Origin: an uncultured Lachnospiraceae bacterium | GTDB lineage: Bacteria; Bacillota; Clostridia; Lachnospirales; Lachnospiraceae | Direction of reading: 5' to 3' | Length of the DNA: 6,105 bases | NCBI GenBank assembly: GCA_934351705.1 | Contig: CAKRJK010000097.1 | Coordinates: forward strand, 1 to 6,105 | In this document: in pieces, positions 1-5,215 of the stretch | Position numbering within the stretch: position 1 is the first letter of the stretch | Layout of the letters: each line of letters starts with the position of its first letter | Program-made: the position numbers and the translations under genes | The notes under the pieces: generated by a model | Database searches by the model: none | Told to the model about the DNA's origin: nothing | What the model saw: the letters and a program-made list of their open reading frames with translations, nothing else

Positions 1-452
1 TCCCACCACTTATGATAGAGCCACACATCAAACATCTGCACAATCGCATACACCGCAATGCCGACAAACATCAGGCGGGGCGTATTGGAAAAAATCGTTT
101 TCATGGCGGGCATTACGAAATCATGTTCATTCGGTGTGTAAAGCAGCCATGACTGACTGATACAGATAAAGATCACAGAGGTTGCAATGCCGAACCAGAC
201 GGCTTTTTGCGCCTCTTTTTTTCCGTATAACTCACTTAGAATATCCGTTACCAGAAATGTTGATGCAAACAAGATATTTCCCAGAGTCATTTCCATGCCA
301 AAGGCATTCACAAGGATTAAGACTTCAATATTAGCGGCAATCGTAGCAATGATTGTCCACAGGAAAAGTCCCTCTTTTTTGAAAATCCGAAATACAAGTA
401 ACACCATGCTGTAAGTAATCAGCAGGGACAAGATAAGTAAAAGTTCATTCAT
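1..452 (-). CDS. yhhQ: Queuosine precursor transporter, YhhQ/VUT family (3' end cut by window)
   Basis: This is an integral membrane protein expected to import queuosine precursors such as preQ0/preQ1 for tRNA modification. The 150 visible residues (family members are usually about 220) are mostly hydrophobic, with probable membrane segments near residues 4-21, 30-51, 57-72, 84-104 and 127-146. Family-like signatures are the stretch around N59-L61-F62 followed by T69-D70-I71-L72-S73-E74-L75-Y76-G77-K78-K79-A81, and the Q139-M-F-D142-V motif that resembles the QxxDV of E. coli YhhQ. The ATG at 452 is preceded by AGGAGA at 461-466 with 8 nt spacing. The leader carries a preQ1-I-like riboswitch, which independently supports the substrate assignment. 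The reading frame runs off the window at base 1, so the C-terminus is not seen. The family call is from recognition, not a search. Confidence 0.85.
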   Translation of the reverse strand, partial: MNELLLILSLLITYSMVLLVFRIFKKEGLFLWTIIATIAANIEVLILVNAFGMEMTLGNILFASTFLVTDILSELYGKKEAQKAVWFGIATSVIFICISQSWLLYTPNEHDFVMPAMKTIFSNTPRLMFVGIAVYAIVQMFDVWLYHKWW

Positions 453-508
453 AATAAAAATCTCCTGTTTCTTTATAGATTTATATATTAAGAAAGAGTC
501 TCGGTCAC

Positions 509-534
509 AAAAAAAGACACAGAAATTCTGTGCC
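509..534 (-). terminator. Intrinsic terminator, probable riboswitch expression platform
   Basis: Read on the minus strand, an 8-bp stem (bases 534-527 with 523-516, one G-U pair) closes a 3-nt loop and is followed by seven T residues (515-509). It lies between the preQ1-like aptamer and the transporter start, so it can both end the repressor transcript and act as the ligand-controlled terminator for yhhQ. Confidence 0.85.
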
Positions 535-546
535 ATCAATCAAACT

Positions 547-586
547 CCATAGTTTTGTTTATCGACAGGATGGTCGCGAACTGTCG
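547..586 (-). promoter_or_regulatory. preQ1-I-like riboswitch aptamer ahead of yhhQ
   Basis: On the minus strand a 6-bp P1 stem (CGACAG at 586-581 with CTGTCG at 568-563) closes a 12-nt loop that starts UUC, has G at loop position 6 and C at position 12. That is the same length and the same key positions as the B. subtilis preQ1-I aptamer as I remember it; C569, directly before the 3' strand of P1, would be the ligand-pairing C. The stem is followed by an A-rich tail (562-547) that reads AUAAACAAAACUAUGG, very like the known AUAAAAAACUAA and UUAACAAAACAAGG tails. In the canonical pseudoknot G575 pairs with C552. An alternative pairing is loop CCAU (573-570) with tail AUGG (550-547). The terminator begins 12 nt downstream and a preQ1-type transporter follows, which fits ligand-induced termination. 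Confidence 0.8.
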
Positions 587-594
587 TATGAAAT

Positions 595-954
595 TTAAGG
601 TACGTGTTTCTTGAGAGCCTCAAAACTTTCTTTACTGATTACATGCTCAATCCGGCAAGCATCTTCTGCGGCAATCTCATGGTCAACACCCAGTTTTTCT
701 AACCAGTCGGAAATCAGTCTGTGGCGTTCATAAATCATCTCCGCAATCTCCCTGCCGCTGTCGGTCAGAGTGATAAATCCCGCATCCGATACTTCAATAT
801 AATCGTGCTTGCGCAGATTCTTCATGGCAACACTGATACTGGATTTTTTGAAACCCAATTCGTTTGCAATATCGACTGAACGAACAACCGGAAGCTGTTG
901 GCTCAAAATTAAAATTGTCTCCAGATAGTTTTCAGCGGATTCATTAATCGCCAT
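595..954 (-). CDS. DtxR/MntR-family metal-dependent transcriptional repressor, short form
   Basis: This is a cytoplasmic metal-sensing repressor of 119 aa. Residues 6-64 form the winged helix-turn-helix: S26-V-D-I-A-N-E-L-G34 leads into recognition-helix residues K37-S-S-I-S-V-A-M-K45, and the wing is near 54-63. Residues 67-116 form the helical dimerisation and metal-binding domain. Visible ligand candidates are H78, C100, E103 and H104; the A99-C-R-I-E-H-V segment matches the DtxR/IdeR Cys-Glu-His set, where MntR has Glu at the Cys position. N9 occupies the place of DtxR Met10 / MntR Asp8, and S82 replaces the usual ancillary Glu. There is no C-terminal SH3-like domain. The start at 954 has GGAGG at 964-968, 9 nt away. 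It is divergent from the feo operon, so it is the likely iron-responsive repressor of that operon. The metal assignment (Fe rather than Mn) is inference. Confidence 0.9.
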   Translation of the reverse strand: MAINESAENYLETILILSQQLPVVRSVDIANELGFKKSSISVAMKNLRKHDYIEVSDAGFITLTDSGREIAEMIYERHRLISDWLEKLGVDHEIAAEDACRIEHVISKESFEALKKHVP

Positions 955-993
955 AAACGAAATCCTCCGTTTCTTAAAATATTTCTATAAAAG

Positions 994-1022
994 AGTATAA
1001 CATGAAGAAGATATTGTTGCAA
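994..1022 (-). promoter_or_regulatory. Sigma-A-type promoter for the DtxR-family gene
   Basis: On the minus strand, TTGCAA (1022-1017) is separated by 17 nt from TATACT (999-994), and TG one base upstream makes it an extended -10. Transcription would start near 987, about 33 nt before the start codon. The GTTAG-type palindrome lies some 30 bp upstream of the -35, so direct autorepression through it is not obvious. Confidence 0.65.
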
Positions 1023-1036
1023 ATAGAAAAAAGGTA

Positions 1037-1065
1037 TTGACAACTAATAATTGTTAGTATATACT
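1037..1065 (+). promoter_or_regulatory. Promoter of the feo operon
   Basis: A perfect -35 box TTGACA (1037-1042) and a -10 box TATACT (1060-1065) are separated by exactly 17 nt. Expected start of transcription is near 1072, giving a leader of about 60 nt before the first feoA. The -10 box lies inside the 1053-1068 palindrome, an arrangement typical of a repressor that blocks RNA polymerase. Confidence 0.8.
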
Positions 1066-1068
1066 AAC
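1053..1068. promoter_or_regulatory. Operator 1: perfect 16-bp palindrome, probable DtxR-type box
   Basis: GTTAGTATATACTAAC is a perfect palindrome covering the feo -10 box. Its TTAG...CTAA arms resemble the DtxR/IdeR consensus half-sites (TTAGG...CCTAA), and a DtxR-family gene is divergently transcribed next to it. An extra inverted half-site ACTAA at 1043-1047 pairs with TTAGT at 1054-1058, so the bound region may extend upstream. Binding by this particular protein is inferred. Confidence 0.7.
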
Positions 1069-1076
1069 CATGAAAT

Positions 1077-1097
1077 AAATGAAAATGGTTCTCATTT
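1077..1097. promoter_or_regulatory. Fur-box-like dyad in the feo leader
   Basis: Nine-base arms (AAATGAAAA at 1077-1085, TTCTCATTT at 1089-1097) surround TGG, with 8 of 9 positions complementary. The core TGAAAATGGTTCTCA (1080-1094) matches the 7-1-7 Fur-family consensus TGATAAT-n-ATTATCA at 11 of 14 specified positions. It begins just after the predicted transcription start. Whether a Fur, PerR or Zur protein binds it cannot be told from sequence. Confidence 0.5.
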
Positions 1098-1132
1098 AGA
1101 GGAAAAAGCATTGAGAAGAAAGAAGATGATTT

Positions 1133-1345
1133 ATGATGCCTTTAAGTATGGTCACGCCAGGTGAACCGAATGAAATCAAAAAAATCGGAGGAAAAGAGGA
1201 AACAAAAAGATTCTTAGAGAATCTTGGTTTTGTAACCGGTGGAACGGTTACCGTCATATCGGAGATCGGAGGAAACATGATAGTAAATGTCAAGGATTCC
1301 AGAGTTGCGATTGGAAAAGATATGGCGAATAAAATAATGGTATAA
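1133..1345 (+). CDS. feoA: FeoA-family protein, first copy
   Basis: This is a small cytoplasmic SH3-like protein (70 aa, family usually 70-85) expected to dock with FeoB and support Fe(II) uptake. It opens with the MPLSMV...G segment seen in clostridial FeoA proteins. It continues through G19-G-K-E-E-T-K-R-F-L-E-N-L-G-F33 (the conserved region around the helix) and then the beta strands T38-V-T-V-I-S and N48-M-I-V-N-V-K, closing with R57-V-A-I and A65-N-K-I-M-V70. An in-frame stop at 1127-1129 restricts the start to 1133 or the next codon, 1136. The ribosome binding site is poor: only the purine-rich GAAGAAAGAAG lies upstream. It is the first gene of the operon, followed after 15 nt by a second, clearly different feoA, with which it shares little sequence. 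Confidence 0.88.
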   Translation: MMPLSMVTPGEPNEIKKIGGKEETKRFLENLGFVTGGTVTVISEIGGNMIVNVKDSRVAIGKDMANKIMV

Positions 1346-1360
1346 AAAGGAGTAAAGTTT

Positions 1361-1582
1361 ATGGGAACTTTAAGGGAAGTGCCGTGTGGACAGACGGTAA
1401 AAGTGAAGAAGTTGTCCGGTGAAGGTCCGGTCAAAAGACGTATCATGGATATGGGAATCACCAAAGGTGTAGATGTTTATGTAAGAAAAGTAGCACCGCT
1501 TGGCGATCCGGTTGAGGTTACAGTCAGAGGATATGAGTTGTCCTTAAGAAAAGCCGACGCTGACATGATAGAAGTAGAATAA
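1361..1582 (+). CDS. feoA: FeoA-family protein, second copy
   Basis: This second SH3-like FeoA (73 aa) is closer to the classical type. It shows L4-R-E-V-P-C-G-Q-T-V-K, then the hallmark K25-R-R-I-M-D-M-G-I33, then P46-L-G-D-P-V-E-V near residue 50 and the closing G57-Y-E-L-S-L-R-K-A-D-A66 typical of the family. Its role is as a cytoplasmic partner of FeoB in ferrous iron import. AAGGAG at 1347-1352 sits 8 nt before the ATG, a much better site than that of the first copy, so this protein may be made in larger amounts from the same message. A 68-nt gap containing the second palindrome separates it from feoB. Confidence 0.93.
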   Translation: MGTLREVPCGQTVKVKKLSGEGPVKRRIMDMGITKGVDVYVRKVAPLGDPVEVTVRGYELSLRKADADMIEVE

Positions 1583-1595
1583 TTTTTTTGTCCGA

Positions 1596-1615
1596 TAGTT
1601 AGATAATACTAACTA
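1596..1615. promoter_or_regulatory. Operator 2: second GTTAG...CTAAC palindrome upstream of feoB
   Basis: TAGTTAG and CTAACTA are perfect 7-base inverted arms around ATAATA. The inner 16 bases (1598-1613) match operator 1 at 13 of 16 positions with both GTTAG and CTAAC arms identical and the same spacing, so the same protein probably binds both. No convincing promoter could be fitted here (GATAAT at 1602-1607 lacks a good -35), so it may act by blocking elongation, by DNA looping with operator 1, or on a weak internal promoter. Confidence 0.6.
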
Positions 1616-1650
1616 AAGATAGAAAGAACAAACAGGAAAAGGAGTTTAAT

Positions 1651-3801
1651 ATGGCAGTAAAAATTGCACTAGCGGGAAACCCGAACAGTGGAAAAACAAC
1701 TTTGTTTAATGCACTGACCGGTTCCAATCAGTTTGTCGGTAACTGGCCGGGTGTTACCGTTGAGAAAAAAGAAGGAAAATTAAAAGGACATAAGGATGTC
1801 ACAATCATGGATTTACCGGGAATCTATTCCCTCTCTCCATACACATTGGAGGAAGTGGTTGCAAGAAATTACCTGATCAACGACAGACCGGATGTAATCT
1901 TAAATATTGTAGACGGAACAAATATCGAGCGTAACCTCTATTTGTCCACCCAGTTAATGGAGCTTGGAATACCGGTTATCATGGCAGTCAACATGATGGA
2001 CGTAGTCAAAAAGAATGGCGACAAGATTCACATTGACAAATTGAGCCAGGAGCTGGGATGCGAAGTTGTTGAGATCTCCGCATTAAAGGGCGAAGGTGTT
2101 ATGAAAGCAGCAGAAAAAGCTGTCGGATTGGCACAGGCAAAAGCAGCCGTTCCGGTACATAAATTTGCACAGGAAGTGGAAGATGTCTTAAATCGTATCG
2201 AGGACAGACTGGATACAAGCATTCCACAGGAGCAGAGAAGATTCTTTGCAGTAAAATTATTAGAAAAAGATGATAAGATTCCACAGCAGATGAATGTGGT
2301 ACCGGATGTATCCGATCTGATCAAAGAAATCGAAGATAAGATGGATGACGATACCGAGAGTATCATCACAAATGAGAGATATGTGTACATTTCTTCTATT
2401 ATAGATGAGTGCTGCACAAAGAATAAAAAAGAAAAATTGTCCGTATCGGATAAGATTGACCGCGTTGTAACCAACAGATGGGCAGCATTGCCAATCTTTG
2501 CGGCAGTTATGTTTGTTGTATATTATGTTTCCGTAACAACCGTCGGAGCACTTTTGACAGACTGGACAAATGATACTTTGTTTGGTGAGTGGATCGTACC
2601 GGGTGTTCAGAGTGCATTAGAAAGCATTCATTGTGCAGACTGGCTGACAAGTCTTGTTGCAGACGGTATTGTCGGCGGTGTCGGTGCCGTACTCGGATTC
2701 GTACCTCAGATGTTAGTATTGTTTATTTTCTTAGCATTCTTAGAGTCTTGTGGTTACATGGCACGTGTTGCATTTATCATGGATAGAATTTTCCGTAAAT
2801 TCGGTTTATCCGGTAAATCATTTATTCCGATGTTGATCGGAAGCGGATGTGGTGTTCCGGGTGTTATGGCATCCAGAACAATCGAAAACGACAGAGATCG
2901 TAAGATGACTGTCATGACAACAACCTTTGTTCCTTGTGGAGCAAAATTACCAATCATCGCATTGATCGCAGGTGCATTTTTTGACAATGCGGGCTGGGTA
3001 TCATGGAGTGCTTACTTTGTAGGTATCGCAGCAATCATTTGCTCTGGTATTATTTTAAAGAAAACAAAAATGTTCGCGGGAGAACCGGCACCGTTCGTTA
3101 TGGAGTTACCTGCATACCATATGCCGACAGTAGGAAATGTCTTAAGAAGCATGTGGGAGCGTGGATGGTCCTTCATCAAAAAAGCAGGAACAATCATTTT
3201 ACTTTCCACCATCGTTCTCTGGTTCTTACAGGGATTCGGTTGGGTAGACGGAAGCTTTGGAATGTTAGAAGCAGAACAGCTTGATGACAGTATTCTGGCA
3301 GCAATCGGTGGTGTGATCGCACCAATCTTCAAACCTCTCGGATGGGGTAACTGGAAGATGGCAGTTGCAGCAGTAACCGGATTGATTGCAAAAGAAAACG
3401 TAGTAGCAACCTTTGGTGTTCTCTTCGGATTTGCAGAAGTTGCAGAAGACGGAGCAGAAATCTGGGGAACATTGGCAACTACAATGACAGCAGTTGCAGC
3501 ATATTCATTCTTAGTATTCAACCTCTTATGCGCACCTTGCTTCGCTGCAATGGGAGCAATCAAACGAGAGATGAATAACACAAAATGGTTCTGGTTTGCA
3601 ATCGGATACCAGACAGGATTGGCATATGTAGTATCCTTATGTGTATACCAGATCGGAACCTTGATTACAACAGGAACATTCGGAGTGGGAACTGTTGTTG
3701 CATTCCTCTTCGTAATCGGATTCTTATATCTGCTCTTTAGACCATACAAAGAGAGCGAGAGCTTGAAGGTCAACATGAAAGGTATGGCAGGAGCAAAATA
3801 A
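1651..3801 (+). CDS. feoB: Ferrous iron transport protein B (GTP-dependent Fe(II) permease)
   Basis: This is the inner-membrane Fe(II) transporter of the Feo system, 716 aa, a normal length. The N-terminal G domain is complete: G1 GNPNSGKT (9-16), G2 T36 in the G-V-T-V-E segment, G3 DLPG (54-57), G4 NMMD (114-117) and G5 SALKG (143-147). A helical guanine-dissociation-inhibitor-like spacer follows, with P192-Q-E-Q-R-R-F-F-A-V-K-L-L-E. The membrane part starts near residue 278. It contains the two gate-like repeats, with C400 in GCGVPG and C429 in FVPCGAKLP, and the C627-A-P-C630 pair in a late helix. The tail ends just after the last membrane helix, and there is no FeoC-type winged helix gene. 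AGGAG at 1640-1644 is 6 nt before the start. The next gene begins 15 nt after the stop, so translation of the two is probably linked. Expression is likely iron-repressed through the flanking palindromes. Confidence 0.97.
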   Translation: MAVKIALAGNPNSGKTTLFNALTGSNQFVGNWPGVTVEKKEGKLKGHKDVTIMDLPGIYSLSPYTLEEVVARNYLINDRPDVILNIVDGTNIERNLYLSTQLMELGIPVIMAVNMMDVVKKNGDKIHIDKLSQELGCEVVEISALKGEGVMKAAEKAVGLAQAKAAVPVHKFAQEVEDVLNRIEDRLDTSIPQEQRRFFAVKLLEKDDKIPQQMNVVPDVSDLIKEIEDKMDDDTESIITNERYVYISSIIDECCTKNKKEKLSVSDKIDRVVTNRWAALPIFAAVMFVVYYVSVTTVGALLTDWTNDTLFGEWIVPGVQSALESIHCADWLTSLVADGIVGGVGAVLGFVPQMLVLFIFLAFLESCGYMARVAFIMDRIFRKFGLSGKSFIPMLIGSGCGVPGVMASRTIENDRDRKMTVMTTTFVPCGAKLPIIALIAGAFFDNAGWVSWSAYFVGIAAIICSGIILKKTKMFAGEPAPFVMELPAYHMPTVGNVLRSMWERGWSFIKKAGTIILLSTIVLWFLQGFGWVDGSFGMLEAEQLDDSILAAIGGVIAPIFKPLGWGNWKMAVAAVTGLIAKENVVATFGVLFGFAEVAEDGAEIWGTLATTMTAVAAYSFLVFNLLCAPCFAAMGAIKREMNNTKWFWFAIGYQTGLAYVVSLCVYQIGTLITTGTFGVGTVVAFLFVIGFLYLLFRPYKESESLKVNMKGMAGAK

Positions 3802-3816
3802 AAGGGAGGCATTCAT

Positions 3817-3957
3817 ATGGGAACAATTTTAGTAGCAATCATCGTATTCGGAGGTGCGGCTTTGGCACTCAGAAACATGATCAAAGATAAAAAGGCAGGA
3901 AAATCGCTACAGTGCGGTTGTGATTGTAAGCACTGCGGAGGTTGTTCCCGTGAATAA
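3817..3957 (+). CDS. FeoB-associated Cys-rich membrane protein (46 aa)
   Basis: This is a tiny protein with one hydrophobic helix (about residues 3-18, following M1-G-T), a basic linker (R19 to K29), and a cysteine-rich tail with C33, C35, C37, C40 and C43 in the pattern C-x-C-x-C-x-x-C-x-x-C plus H39. This matches the FeoB-associated Cys-rich family I know from Firmicutes, which sits directly after feoB. The positive-inside rule puts the cysteine cluster in the cytoplasm, where it could bind Fe(II) leaving the permease or act as an iron chaperone; that is inference. AGGGAGG at 3803-3809 is 7 nt upstream of the ATG, so translation should be strong. Its last codons contain the ribosome binding site and GTG start of the next gene. 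Confidence 0.9.
   Translation: MGTILVAIIVFGGAALALRNMIKDKKAGKSLQCGCDCKHCGGCSRE
3937..3941 (+). promoter_or_regulatory. Ribosome binding site that sets the GTG start of the Fur-like gene
   Basis: GGAGG at 3937-3941, inside the cysteine-rich coding sequence, stands 8 nt before GTG at 3950. No comparable site precedes the in-frame ATG at 3986, and the open frame upstream of 3950 lies wholly inside the preceding gene. This favours the GTG start and translational coupling. Confidence 0.7.
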
Positions 3958-4405
3958 AGAAATAAGAAGTTATCGCAGTACGAACATGCAAAAAGAACTC
4001 ATGGTAGAAAAACTCAGAGAAAAGGGATGCCGGATTACCAAGCAGCGATTGATGCTTTTGGACATTATCCTGGCGGAGGAATATACCAACTGTAAGGAAA
4101 TCTATTATAAGGCACTTGAGATGGACCCGAGTATTGGTGCAGCGACGGTTTACCGCATGGTGAATACGTTAGAAGAGATCGGAGCAATCACAAGAAACAG
4201 TATGTACCAGATTTCCTGTGACCGGGGATGTGAACGGGAAAATGCCTGCACCGTAGAGCTAGACGACGATACCGTTTATCATCTTTCGGCAAAAAATTGG
4301 AACCATGTCATCAAAGAGGGTTTACGTGCGTGTGGTTATATGCAAGAACAGAATATTCGTACTGTGACAGTCAGACAATGTGAGTGTCTTGAAAAAACTT
4401 CTTAA
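3950..4405 (+). CDS. Fur-superfamily transcriptional regulator with divergent C-terminal domain
   Basis: From the GTG start the protein is 151 aa. Residues 15-88 are a clear Fur-type winged helix: G26-C-R-I-T-K-Q-R-L-M-L-L-D-I-I-L, then K49-E-I-Y, then the recognition helix A65-T-V-Y-R-M-V-N-T-L-E-E-I-G78, ending in M85-Y-Q-I-S. The second half does not show the usual HHDH cluster or the CxxC pairs that bind structural zinc. It has instead C90, C94, C100, C128, C144 and C146, with H111 and H119, around a D105-D-D-T-V-Y-H-L-S segment. It overlaps the preceding gene by 8 nt and is the last gene of the feo operon. It could bind the Fur-like dyad in the leader and feed back on the operon, or sense something other than Fe(II). 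Proteins with this C-terminal pattern seem to occur in related Clostridia, but that is memory, not a search. Confidence 0.85.
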   Translation: MNKEIRSYRSTNMQKELMVEKLREKGCRITKQRLMLLDIILAEEYTNCKEIYYKALEMDPSIGAATVYRMVNTLEEIGAITRNSMYQISCDRGCERENACTVELDDDTVYHLSAKNWNHVIKEGLRACGYMQEQNIRTVTVRQCECLEKTS

Positions 4406-4446
4406 AAGATAGTAAAAGTAATAACGTATGTCGTATGACAAGATTT

Positions 4447-4476
4447 GGCGGGCTGTGATTGCAGTCCGCCTTTTTT
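4447..4476 (+). terminator. Intrinsic terminator of the feo operon
   Basis: A 9-bp GC-rich stem (4447-4455 with 4462-4470, one G-U pair) with a 6-nt loop is followed by six T residues. It lies 41 nt after the Fur-like stop codon and only 31 nt before the ABC gene start, so it separates the two units unless read-through occurs. Confidence 0.92.
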
Positions 4477-4507
4477 GCACAATTCATACCGGAAAAAGGA
4501 GGAAAGT

Positions 4508-5206
4508 ATGTTTTTAGAAATTGATGGAATTGAAAAATATTACGGAACAGGCGAGAGCCGAACCCGTGTACTCAAAGGGGTTCATATGGGAATTGACAAG
4601 GGCGAGATTTGTGTAATGTTAGGTCCTTCCGGTTCCGGAAAATCTACGCTTTTAAATATCATCGGCGGAATCGAAAAAGCAGACGGAGGAAAAATCCGTA
4701 TCGGGGACCATGAGTTAGAGGAAATGGACGAGAGAGGGCTGTCACTTTATCGAAGAGATCATCTCGGTTATGTGTTTCAGTTTTACAATCTGATCCCGAA
4801 CCTGACCGTCAAAGAGAATATTGAGGTCGGGGCATACCTTGCAAAAGAGCCGTTAGAAGTAGACGGATTGTTAAAAACGTTAGGACTGTGGGAACATCAG
4901 GACAAGATTCCAAACGAGCTTTCGGGCGGACAACAGCAAAGGACGGCAATCGGACGGGCAATCGTAAAAAATCCTGATATTCTGCTCTGTGACGAACCGA
5001 CGGGAGCATTGGATTACACAACGTCAAAAGAGATTTTGCAGCTGATTGAAACCGTGAACAAAAAATACGGCAATACCGTGTTGATTGTAACGCACAATGA
5101 CGCGATCAAGCAGATGGCAGACAGAGTGTTAAAACTGCGTGACGGCGAGGTACGCAAAAATTATGAGAACACGGAAAAAATCGCGGCGATTGACTTAGAT
5201 TGGTAG
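4508..5206 (+). CDS. ABC transporter ATPase, MacB/LolD-type exporter family
   Basis: This 232-aa nucleotide-binding subunit powers an FtsX-type permease encoded next to it. All motifs are intact: Walker A GPSGSGKST (39-47), Q-loop Q91 in V-F-Q-F-Y-N-L-I-P, signature LSGGQQQR (138-145), Walker B ILLCDEP (158-164) followed by T-G-A-L-D169, and the H-loop H196 in T-H-N. The Q-F-Y-N-L-I-P and D-E-P-T-G-A-L-D pieces are typical of the LolD/MacB/FtsE branch, which moves lipids, peptides or drugs by mechanotransmission. AGGAGG at 4497-4502 is 5 nt before the ATG. A longer in-frame opening from 4445 was rejected because it would run through the terminator. The permease starts 9 nt after the stop. The substrate cannot be told from this sequence. 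Confidence 0.94.
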   Translation: MFLEIDGIEKYYGTGESRTRVLKGVHMGIDKGEICVMLGPSGSGKSTLLNIIGGIEKADGGKIRIGDHELEEMDERGLSLYRRDHLGYVFQFYNLIPNLTVKENIEVGAYLAKEPLEVDGLLKTLGLWEHQDKIPNELSGGQQQRTAIGRAIVKNPDILLCDEPTGALDYTTSKEILQLIETVNKKYGNTVLIVTHNDAIKQMADRVLKLRDGEVRKNYENTEKIAAIDLDW

Positions 5207-5215
5207 GTGAGCAAG

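Noticed and set aside
187..414. Plus-strand open frame of 75 codons near the left edge
   Set aside because: It is antisense to the YhhQ-family gene, whose membrane helices and motifs are clear; no ribosome binding site is seen.
582..591. Ten-base identity TGTCGTATGA shared with 4429-4438
   Set aside because: A match of this length is expected several times by chance in 6 kb, and one copy is explained by the riboswitch stem.
1126..1164. A 12-codon open frame starting ATG at 1126 and overlapping the start of the first feoA
   Set aside because: It has no better ribosome binding site than feoA and is short enough to arise by chance; a leader peptide role is not supported.
1096..1464. Minus-strand open frame across both feoA starts
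   Set aside because: It lies opposite two clear FeoA genes and the feo leader, and its product resembles nothing.
3012..3812. Long minus-strand open frame opposite the 3' half of feoB
   Set aside because: It is a shadow of feoB codon use, with no ribosome binding site or recognisable domain.
4445..4507. N-terminal extension of the ABC ATPase by 21 residues from a TTG at 4445
   Set aside because: It would translate through the terminator hairpin; the ATG at 4508 has a perfect AGGAGG site and gives the usual family start.
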